Below, in pieces: positions 55,858 through 64,000 of a stretch of DNA of 64,000 bases (positions are counted from its first letter, which is position 1; each line of letters starts with the position of its first letter). The position numbers and the translations under genes are program-made. Source of the stretch: Puccinia triticina (Eukaryota; Basidiomycota; Pucciniomycetes; Pucciniales; Pucciniaceae). The notes beneath the pieces were generated by a model. The model searched no databases. It was given only the letters and a program-made list of their open reading frames with translations, and was not told the DNA's origin. Where the stretch lies: positions 4,331,501 through 4,395,500 of the forward strand of contig NC_070560.1 of NCBI RefSeq assembly GCF_026914185.1. Direction: 5' to 3'.

Positions 55858-56427
55858 TATTGAGGTGCATAGCGGAGAGGCCGCCGGAGTTCGTTACTGC
55901 GGAGCAAACTATGATATTGTAAAACTAACCATGATGTATATAGTTCAACTTTCTCTCCACACGTTGTACCGTATTCATCATCACTTCACAATATCATCCA
56001 CACACTCACTCCGCACTCCCTTACCGGTCGCCCGCAGGTATGCGCTCATTTCTATCACTCTCATCTTTGGATTCATTGTTCTCATCTCACTCTTTGTGCT
56101 CTCAGGTGTGCATCCACCGCTGGTTGTCGTGTCTACTGTTTGCGTGCTCACAGCTCATACGCTGTATTCTCAGGTTGGTATATTGTTGTTTTGCTTTCAT
56201 TTCATTCATCATCACTTCACAATATCATCCACACACTCACTCCGCACTCCCTTACCGGTCGCCCGCAGGTGTGCATCCACCGCTGGTCGTCGTGTCTACT
56301 GTTCGCGTGCTCACAGCTCATACGCTGTATTCTCAGGTGTGCATCCACCGCTGGTCGTCGTGTCTACTGTTCGCGTGCTCAAAGCTCATACGCTGTATTC
56401 TCAGGTCCCCTGGCTTAGTCTCCATTA
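55858..56427 (+). repeat. 3' LTR of element D
   Basis: 570 bp, same ends and modules as the 5' LTR, with an extra GTGTGCATCC...TTCTCAG module. Visible differences such as GGTGCATAGCGG versus GGCGCATAGTGG are at CpG sites. Confidence 0.85.
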
Positions 56428-56707
56428 TGGGTTGGGTCGGTTTCTGACCCGACGGGTCTTGGGTCGACCCGGCCTACTAGGCGCCAAAAACCCCAAATTT
56501 ACTATTGGAGGCGTCGTAGTTGTGTCACAGGCCGACCCAATTAGAAAATAGGCTGCCCAAACCCAACCCAAAAATCTTGCGGGTCTGTGGCGGGTTGGGT
56601 CAAAAACCAGTTTTTGAGACAAAAGCCAACCCAAACCCGGCCCCAGACCCGACACGGGCCGGGTACCTGCCAGGTTGACCCGACCCACTTTCATCCCTAC
56701 TTACACG

Positions 56708-57240
56708 CCACCTTGCCTTGCTATCATGGGATCCAGCTTTGGAGGTTCAAAATTGGGAGGACTTACTTACACACCACCTTGCCTTGCTAACACTAGTTTA
56801 GTCTCATTGCAGAGACAGTCTCCACTTTCTATGCCAGAGTCATGTGGTCCACCTTTCCCAATAGTCCTAGCTTCTGCCATCTTCGCCATGAGTGCTACAT
56901 TGCCTGAGAAATGAGTTCCACACGGGGTTTTCTGCTCACATATGTGGCACTTGGTAGAGCTTTGAAGGTCTTTGACATCCAGACCAGGAGTTGCACAATT
57001 GGAAAGACTTACTTGCACTCTGTGTTGCCTTCGTAAAGCTAGTTTAATCTAATTGTAGAGGTGGTCTCCATCATCCATGCAGGGGTTCCATGGCTCTGGA
57101 GGCCCGTCATTTAGACATTAATTTTGGGTTTGAAGTTTGGGCTCTTCCTTGGGTCTTTGTTTTGGAAAGATGGGTTGGAGTTGTGCCTTTGACTGTTAGG
57201 TTCTGGGTCTTGCAGGGCAGAGGGTTGGTATCTGCTTGTG
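56708..57240. repeat. Dispersed repeat, about two units; no gene seen
   Basis: Units containing CACCTTGCCTTGCTA, TTTAGTCTCATTGCAGAG and CATATGTGGCACTTGGTAGA appear twice, at about 56703-56830 and 56935-57070, and resemble 46735-46814. No recognised protein. Confidence 0.45.
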
Positions 57241-57246
57241 TGATTT

Positions 57247-58026
57247 TTAGGCGGGTACCCGGGTACCGCCGCTTGATACCCGCCAATACTGCTACCTCTT
57301 TTCCGCTGTGTATGTCCCCGACCCACTTCTGGACTTGCAGTCTCCTGCAAGTCCTGTGTGATATCCCCGGCTGCAGCGCCACCAGCTTGCCGAGAGGGAT
57401 TAGGGATTCCTCTCGGGGAGCAGGTATACGCCCACCAGCCCGCCAAGAGGGATTCCTCTTGGCGAGCAGGTATGCACACACCAGCTCGCCGAGAGGTCGG
57501 AGAGCAGGTATGCACACACCAGCTCAGAGGTCGGAGAGCAGGTATGCACACACCAGCTCGCCGAGAGTTCGGAGAGCTGGTGTACACACACCAGCTCGCC
57601 GAGAGGGATTCCTCTTGGCGAGCACTGGTATACACACACCAGCTCGCCAAGAGGGATTCCTCTCGGCGAGCAGGTATACACCCACCAGCTCGCCAAGAGG
57701 AATGCCTCTCGGCGAGCTGGTGTGTGTATACCAGTGCTCGCCGAGAGAAATCTCTCTCGGCGAGCAGGTATAAATCCTCTCTCGGCGGCAGGTATACTGA
57801 TACCAGCTCGCAGAATCCCGAGAGGGATCCCTGAGAGGGATCCCTCTCGGCGAGCAGGCACATATCTACAAAAAACAACTTGGCGGGTACCGCCGGTACC
57901 CGCCAGAAAGACCCGGGTACCGCCGCCGCGGGTGCCAAGTACGGGTACGGGTATCTGTTTTGGGCCAAAAAAGCAGGCGGTACCCGGACACGCGGCGGGT
58001 ACCCGGGTACCAATTGCCATCTCTAT
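57247..58026. mobile_element. GGTACCCG-ended element with palindromic minisatellite
   Basis: The right end, GGTACCAATTGCCATCTCTA, is the inverse of the AGATGGCAATTGGTACC start of the element at 44676, so it belongs to the same hAT-like family. The left part begins GGCGGGTACCCGGGTACCGC near 57250, but the exact left terminus is not clear. Between them lies the array at 57397-57860. TTTGACAG follows the right end; TTTGACTG at about 57189 might be its partner duplication (7 of 8). Confidence 0.6.
57397..57860. repeat. Alternating-palindrome minisatellite (CTCGCCGAGAGG)
   Basis: About ten units of roughly 25-50 bp. Each joins CTCGCCGAGAGG-N4-CCTCTCGGCGAG, a perfect or near-perfect hairpin, to GCAGGTATACACACACCAG, itself partly palindromic around GTATAC. 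Long open frames on both strands here are translations of the repeat. Confidence 0.8.
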
Positions 58027-59544
58027 TTGACAGTAGTGTCAACCTGCACCAACTTTAGCAATAAAGTTGGCTGGGTGAGGAAAATCCCTGGATGGAAGAT
58101 CCAAGACCCAACTGCCATTCTTTTTTGAAACTGCTGTAGATTGCAGGATGAGGAAGATGCCTGGATCTTCAGCATCTCAAACTATGAGTGTGCAGAATGT
58201 AACATGCATGTTACAGGTTATGTACATCATGATGTCCCTGCTAAAGCTCATAACAGGTACCTGCCACACTTCAGAACATGCCCTCCACACCACAAGCCAC
58301 CATTCATGAAGGTAGAGAGGGTGTAGTAATGACAAAGGTTCAGCACTGGAGCCTCTGGAGGTTGTTATTTCTCTGGAGAAATAATTGAGGAATTTTAACA
58401 CCAGGGGGGAATGCGTGGCCCTCTCTAGAGAGTTCCAGACCACAATTTTATCAGTCAAATGGTCTGATGTGAGTTCAATGTCAACTGTAACCCTTTTCTC
58501 AACTTTTTTCTCAATCCAAACGTAAATTTAGGTGAAGTTGTTTCCAACTGATCTTCCTCAACGCCAACACATGCAAATCTCTGGTGAAATTGTTTGTCGG
58601 GTCCATCTTGATCACATTCTGGATGTTAACTTCAATGCACAAGATGTGGTGCCAAGCATTTGACTATACTTATGCTAAAAATATCCTTGACTAAGTGACA
58701 AGGAATATTTTGGAGAGCTGATTTCTTTCATTCAAAACACATTTAAAATGAGATTGTGCAAAAAACTTGTAAAATGTAGCAACTGCAACCAAGTGGTAGA
58801 TGAATCCTTCGGGCATGTTTCTGTCATGCCTATTCCTGTAACAAATTGGGAGGCAAGTGATGTTAAAACCAAATGTCTATTCCTTGAGTATCAAACAGTG
58901 CCAAAGCTGGGAAAAGCTGTGTAACTTATAACTTTCCACATTGCAATGCAGTGGAATGTGAACAATACCGGGGGCTGTTTTCCCTACCATGTTAAACAAA
59001 GGATGGAATACTCATGAAAGGTAAAGTTTGAAGTTTCATCAGCTGTTACTTTTGTACCATACCTGGCATATGAGAATACACATTGCAAAATTTTCATAGT
59101 TTTACCGCCACCTGACTAAAAAATGTGGCTAGTTGTGAAATTAATCAAGTTTCTCAAGAGAAAGTGGTTAGATTGGTGGATATCAATATAGGTTCATCAA
59201 TATTTCAGTGATACTGGAACCAGCAGGCAAAGAAATTCAGAAACTGGTCTGATAAATCCAAGGTGAACAGTGAATTCTTAAATGCCCATGCACATCCCAG
59301 CATGGGTAACACCTTTTGTCTTGTAGATTGATTATCTTCACATCTTTTCCCTGAATTTTTCCGCCCATTTGTTCCTACAGAGAGCATGCTTTCATCACAG
59401 GTACCATCATGTTGATGAGCATTGTGCAACAACATGGTGTTGATTGCTATTATGACATGGTACATAGTAGCCCAGTTCTTAGATAACATTGATGCAATTT
59501 GTAGTAGTATCTGCTTTATCCAGACCAATCAACATAATTCACCT
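58027..59544. other. No gene seen
   Basis: About 1.5 kb, AT-rich, with many stops on both strands. A small hairpin at 58200-58220 (TGTAACATGCATGTTACA) is the only structure that I noted. Confidence 0.5.
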
Positions 59545-59658
59545 GCACCAGGAAAAAACAATCATCACTTGTCTGCAAGTGACATAGCAAAGTAAAAAGG
59601 GGCCTTTGTACTTTCTCATGTCACTTGTAGGCAAGTGACCATTGTTTTTTCCTGGTGC
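59545..59658. mobile_element. Small foldback MITE-like hairpin (114 bp)
   Basis: GCACCAGGAAAAAACAAT and its inverse at the ends, with an inner pair TCACTTGTNNGCAAGTGA on each arm. No clear target duplication found. Confidence 0.55.
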
Positions 59659-59799
59659 TGGGAGGAGGAGCATTTGCACCCATGTATATGTGGTAAAAAG
59701 CACAAAAAAAGCAGGGATTTTCAAGGTGGGAATAAGTCAACAGCAGCTGCAGCGGGACAACAGAGATCAGCTCTGCATCTAGAGATGTCCCCAACAAAC

Positions 59800-60460
59800 C
59801 CGTTGCAGGTACCTGCTATCCGCTGGCGGGTACCCACACATGTTCGGCGGGTACCCGCCAGCGTGTGCGTGTTTGGGTGCAGATGCTGGATTTCTGGGAG
59901 AAATTGAGTGGTTACCTGCTCTTGTTTGGCAGGTGGTGGCTGCCATGACGACCAGAAGGACTGGGAAGGCCTTCCTTCCGGTCAAATAGGTTTTGTAACC
60001 TCTTTGACTAGAAGGATTCCTTCCGGTCAACGAGGTTTTGTAATCTCTTCAACTGGAAGGCTTGCCCCCTGCTCACAAGCTGAGGAAGGCGCTGCAAACC
60101 TCAAAATATGCGGAGTTAGGTAAGCAAAGCAAACCCTTTCTTGAGTTTCTGACCAGTAACAACAATCAACAGAGGTTTTCTGTTTTAGTAATCTTGCTGC
60201 CCTTCCAGTTGAAGAGGTTACAAAACCTCTTTGACCGGAAGGATTCCTTCCAGTCATAGAGACAAAACCTCTTCAACCGGAAGGATTCCTTCCAGTCAAA
60301 GAGGCTACAGAAACCCTTTGACCAGAAGGAATCCCTCCTGTCAAAGAGGTTTTGTGACCTCTTTGAGTGGAAGGAATCCTTCCAGTCAATTTTGAGGGGC
60401 AGGTACCCTCCGGTACCCGCGCGGGTACCTGCACGCTCTGACCCACTCCGCGGGTGCGGG
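59800..60460. mobile_element. GGTACCCG-rich element with palindromic minisatellite, cut by hAT 2
   Basis: The left part holds GCAGGTACC and GGCGGGTACCCGCC words (59803-59870), the right part GGTACCCGCGCGGGTACC (60411-60428), and between them the array at 59960-60400. It resembles the elements at 44676 and 57247. Its right end is interrupted by the terminal repeat of hAT 2 at 60461, so boundaries are approximate. Confidence 0.55.
59960..60400. repeat. Alternating-palindrome minisatellite (GGAAGGATTCCTTCC)
   Basis: Units combine GGAAGGATTCCTTCC with GGTCAAAGAGG-TTTTGTAA-CCTCTTTGACC, two palindromes of different sequence in strict alternation. An unrelated 140-bp stretch (60065-60200) interrupts the array. 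Confidence 0.78.
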
Positions 60461-63400
60461 CAACGGTGGGCCGCTACACTACTTTTAGTTTTTAGCGTAG
60501 TTTAGTGTAGTATTTTTACGCTAATCTACACAAAAGTTACCTGTAGCGCCAATTTTAGCCAACTAAAAACTAACAAAATGAATTATTTAAAAAAAAACTG
60601 GTAGCGTAGCGTTAGTTTAGACCTAAATAAGAGAACTAACGCTAACATCTTTCATCGATAGATGCTGTTTAGTCAGCGTAGCATAGGTATCAGCTGCACT
60701 ACTTTTCAGTGTAGCGCAATCATCAGCTACACTACCTTTCAGTGTAGCGCAATCATCAGCTACGCTACCTTTCAGTGTAGCACAATCATCAGCTACACTA
60801 AAAAACGGTGTAGTTTTTTTTAGCTAAAGTAGTTATTAATGTAGCACCCAAGTTAGCGTCAGTTTAGCTCATGTGTAGCATAGTTTAGCTGAGTTTTAGC
60901 ACATTTTAGCGGAAGTGTAGCGCAATTCAGTGGAGTTTTTGCATCAGTTCACTGGGTTCTGTCATGGGGGAGATGTAGTGTCAAGAACTTGACAGAGAAA
61001 GTTGAATAACTTTATTTGATAAAGCCAAAGGCGTATAGTTGTTGTATTCAATATTTTTTCTACTTGGTAATCTAAGTCGTGTATATGTGATAGATTTTGA
61101 GGGAATGTGTGATATCGTGTATTTTTTGAGATGGGAAAGAAATTAGGAATAGGAAGCACATGTTTATTTATTTTTTTGATTAATTGAGCAAAAACAAAAT
61201 GAAAAATTCATTTACTTGCTTTCTATAGATCTTTATCAAAATGGTTGGTGAAAGCCGTGAAAATGTTTTGCGCCTTTTCAAATTTTCCAGTGATTTTCAA
61301 TCCCGCTTTGAGCCACATATGACTACTGACACATCGTTCTATCATTCGTGGTATCAATCTTCCCCGACCACTGGTGCAGACATCGGCAGCCAAAGAAAAT
61401 GTACGCTCGGCCGCGCAAGATGATGCAGAACAACCTAGGTAGTCCTTCGCTAACGATGATAGGACAGGGAACGTGCTTGAATGATCCTGAAAGTCACATA
61501 TGGAATTTCATGAGTCGTAAAACTTTGAAATCAAGTAAATTCAAATAGAAACATACCTTCCACCATATCAAAGCACTCACGGGATCCTTGGAATTTGGGG
61601 CTGCAAAACAATCCATGTTCTTGAGGTAGAGCTCGAGTTCCTTGCTTTCTGCAGCCGCCGCAGTAGAATTGAATTCGTCAAAGATATTTTTGTTAATAAC
61701 TTCCTTGGGCTTTCTTTATCTTCGTCCAAAACCTCAATGTTGTCACTTTCTCTTTTTAACAAAGCTTCCCTCGCCGCAAAGTGTCGCTCCAACAAAGCTT
61801 GAGCCTCCCCGCTTTTTTCCGGCCAGCACTTGGATAATAATTTTAACCGAAAACTAGGGTGAAGGAGAGTCGCCATTACCAAAGTTTCACATCCTAGTGC
61901 CTCGTCTTCGTAAACCTTTAATTTTTCAATCATCTTGATGTACATTGGATGCAATGCATCATCTTTCCCACATCGCTCATCCTTGTTCTTCAAATCAGAA
62001 ATGGTTTGAAAATAGTTTGGAAGAACATAAGGACCGGTAGGACCATCACCTTCCATCATCTTTGTAAGACGGTCAAAAGGCTGAAAAAAAATAACATCAA
62101 CAAAACAAACTAAGTAAATTGGATAAGAGTTGAAAAATTTCTCACTTCTAACTCGTCATTTAATTGAGCAATCAGCAGCCACTCCTTTTTAGCAAATTGT
62201 ATCTCGTTGAAGTGACCATACTTTTTGCGATGGTCTTTACGGCTTGCTCGGGCAATTTTCTCTTGAAATTTGACATACTCGGCACGGAGCATTTCATCAA
62301 TAACCTGCAAAATAATATGTGAATAAAGTATTCAAATCTGTCTGAGTTTTATGACATACATCTCTTGCTTCATATGCACGCCTTCTACTTTCATACTTGA
62401 TATTCCAACGAATCCCATAACCAGCAATCAGAGTTTGCAATCCTTTTCCAGCAGCACGTCACTCAAATTCCTGCCTCCATGCGCTAGAGCCAGTTATTTT
62501 CAGTATCACAAAATCCAACTAGTATCAAAAATAAAATCAGTACAGTTTTTTTTATACATAAAATTGAAAAGTATTCTCACCGCCTTGGTTAATTCGTTCA
62601 ACTCGTTAGATTTGTTTTGATTAGCGGCTGATTTTGTATTTTTATTTCTTGACATATACTTCGGATCGGTCTGTTCTTCTTCCTCTTGCTCATCTGGCTC
62701 ATTGTCTTCATCAACCATATCTTCCTCGTATTTGTCAAGCTCCTTTGGTCGTTTTCTCCATCGGATTCGCTGTTGACCACCTTATTCTCATTGTTGGCGT
62801 TTTCTTCATCTTCTTCCGCTATTTTCTCCATTATATCGGGAAAGGGAAAAGAACCAAGGAACGCTTTCTTGACTTTTGGTGGAGGTGGAGCTTCAATACC
62901 CAACTCCCACAAACCCGCATTGACCACCAACGCCATCTTATGACAAAAGCATTTGATATGCATCGTTGCATAATCCCATTCAAGATCGCTCCCTATGAGG
63001 CGCAATTTACTGTGCATCTTTTCGGCCATGGTATTATTGTTTGATCCTGAATCTGTAGTCTGGCAAAGCATGTAAATTAATGCAAAGAAGATAAATTTGT
63101 TTTTTTTTGCATTTATACGTCAGCAGAAAACTGTTGAAAAGAACTTATTTTATTCTGAAGATTGTGCTTTTTCAAGATGTTGACAATTGGTTCGGCCAAC
63201 AAGCTTCCCTTATGATGCCAGGCAACTAATTTCATACTCAAATGGAGTACTACATAATTCCACTGATTGTCGATAAATGAAACAGAAGCATCAATAAAAC
63301 CATGGCGGTTGCCTTTGGTTGTCCATACATCATGTACCAGATTGAACTTGCTATCTGAAGCCTAGTAATTTATCACAAAAAGATTCAATACACAATCCCA

Positions 63401-64000
63401 ACTTGAAAAGGGAAAACTTTGAATAAAATACGCACTTTCAAGCGGTTCAACATAGAATCTTGTAATTCCAAGTATAACTCTCTTGCCGAAGTAGCTGCCC
63501 ACTTGCGCTTGAACAAGATCGCCAATGCTCCACAGTAGTTGAATGCGGCACGGAGATATGGGTCTTCGACACGATTCCAAGGGAGTGCTTGACAAACAAG
63601 CCACATTGTAATGATCTGGTTGAGCGTAACATTATCGAATTTTTCTACTCAAGCAAAATGGTTGGTAATCTTTCCAGTTTTCCTTTCGTTTTTGTGCTGT
63701 ATCCGTAACTCATCCACTGTTGGTGGAAGCTTAGCTCCATCAGCAATTGCTTTATGGCGATTTCGACATCCAACTGGGCACCTTCCTTCTTGAGAAGATC
63801 CGTCACGGTGGGTTTTTAGATTCGACAAGGTACCCTGGGAGACTCGGATAGGCTTCTTACACCACAAGCAGTCATACGTTCGTGGTCCTTCATCGGCGCT
63901 CTGGAAATGATGATAATTAGATATAATTTTGAACCTTTTATGTTAAATAAGGACTTACATCGTTTGGGAGACGGTAAGGAGCACCAAAAAACAGCAGTGG
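60461..64000 (-). mobile_element. hAT transposon 2 (partial, runs off the window)
   Basis: The end CAACGGTGGGCCGCTACAC matches hAT 1 (CAACGGTG). Subterminal sequence 60480-60960 is dense in GTAGC/GCTAC words, including about four tandem units with AGTGTAGCGCAATCATCAGC, different from the GTATTGG words of hAT 1. The transposase gene reads leftward. The other terminus lies beyond 64000. Confidence 0.78.
61223..63867 (-). pseudogene. hAT transposase 2 (BED finger, degenerate, 5' end incomplete)
   Basis: Right to left: BED-like MWCKKPIRV...SNLKTHRDG, TGA at 63649-63651 before VEKFDNVTLNQ, LPWNRVEDPYLRAAF, TTDSGSNNNTM, MHIKCFCHKMALVVN, an acidic linker, ATLLHPSFRLKLL, ELELYLKNMDCFAAP, and an intact hATC end (FPVLSSLAKDYLGCSASS, AAERTFSLAADVCTSGRGR, MIERCVSSHMWLKAG), stop at 61223. 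Two frameshifts near 62750 and 61715 interrupt it; both lie in A/G-rich runs, so assembly error is possible. Introns are inferred between blocks. It is a paralogue of the hAT 1 transposase, not a copy. Confidence 0.75.

Larger units (their letters stand above)
46960..56427 (+). mobile_element. Copia retrotransposon D, defective, carrying a hAT element
   Basis: LTRs at 46960-47492 and 55858-56427 begin TATTGAGG and end CTCCATTA (TA...TA instead of TG...CA), with the duplication TGGGT (46955-46959 and 56428-56432). Primer-binding region GGTTATGGGCCC follows at 47493; polypurine tract GAGAGGGGGGG ends at 55857. Interrupted in the protease by a hAT transposon (48506-52687). Pol has one TGA and two frameshifts. 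LTR differences are mainly CG versus TG/CA plus one repeat-unit gain. Confidence 0.88.
46822..56699. mobile_element. Small hAT-like element (about 405 bp) split by copia D
   Basis: Inverted ends TAGGGATGAAA and TTTCATCCCTA, with flanks ATTACACG (46814-46821) and CTTACACG (56700-56707) matching at 7 of 8 bases. The two remaining parts are 46822-46959 and 56433-56699. Both are rich in GGGTTGGGT/ACCCGACCC words. Copia D lies between them with the duplication TGGGT. No coding capacity. Confidence 0.68.

Noticed and set aside
57397..57860. Long open frames on both strands with HTPARRE or CVYTS repeats as a repeat protein gene
   Set aside because: They are translations of the palindromic minisatellite; both strands are equally open because the unit is self-complementary.
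57397..57860. CRISPR array
   Set aside because: Repeats are contiguous palindromic units without unique spacers, in a eukaryotic context and with no cas genes.
1..64000. tRNA, rRNA or other structured RNA genes
   Set aside because: I saw no cloverleaf with A and B boxes and no rRNA-like sequence on either strand; a tRNAscan and Rfam search would be needed to exclude small ones.

Overview
The window looks like nuclear DNA of a basidiomycete fungus, most probably a rust (Pucciniales). The host genes have many short introns (about 60-125 nt, GT-AG with CTRAC-like branch points), and they are islands in DNA made mostly of copia-type LTR retrotransposons, hAT transposons, MITEs and solo LTRs. Species cannot be fixed from the sequence alone. 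Exon structures were worked out by hand from splice sites, reading phase and family alignment from memory; no search was run.

Layout. 1-18.7 kb is a nest: an array of alternating palindromes carries a solo LTR and a 15.7-kb copia element (A, 2670-18349). A itself contains a Harbinger-like MITE in its 5' LTR, a complete copia element (B, 5553-10807) in its integrase, a GC-rich TIR element in its RT, a 2.2-kb foldback near its pol end, and a solo LTR in its 3' LTR. 19.2-29.8 kb is a compact host island: RPB2 (Pol II second subunit) and MRS2 (mitochondrial Mg2+ channel) in tandem on +, then a cis-prenyltransferase and the splicing factor PRP18 on -. 30.8-33.9 kb holds a type-B carboxylesterase pseudogene on -, broken by a solo LTR, a MITE and a frameshift. 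35.5-40.6 kb is a very young copia element (C). 41.3-42.9 kb is SED5 (Golgi Qa-SNARE) on -. From 43 kb on there are non-autonomous hAT-like elements, a Ty3-like solo LTR, copia D (46960-56427) inserted in a small hAT-like element and itself carrying a hAT transposon (48506-52687), two more palindrome-array elements, and a second hAT transposon running off the right edge on -.

The five intact host genes are housekeeping: transcription, splicing, mitochondrial magnesium, dolichol synthesis for glycosylation, and ER-Golgi fusion. They do not form a pathway together.

Three cross-cutting signals stand out. (1) Nonsense codons in the elements are overwhelmingly TGA where CGA is expected, and four catalytic or near-catalytic substitutions in the young element B are all CpG to TpG/CpA, which points to CpG-targeted hypermutation. 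(2) Nearly every LTR family here carries an intron-like GT...AG unit between its promoter and its 3' end, often made by a tandem duplication joined at AG|GT. (3) At least six loci hold minisatellites built from two alternating palindromes of unrelated sequence, several of them inside transposon-like elements with GGTACCCG-rich ends.
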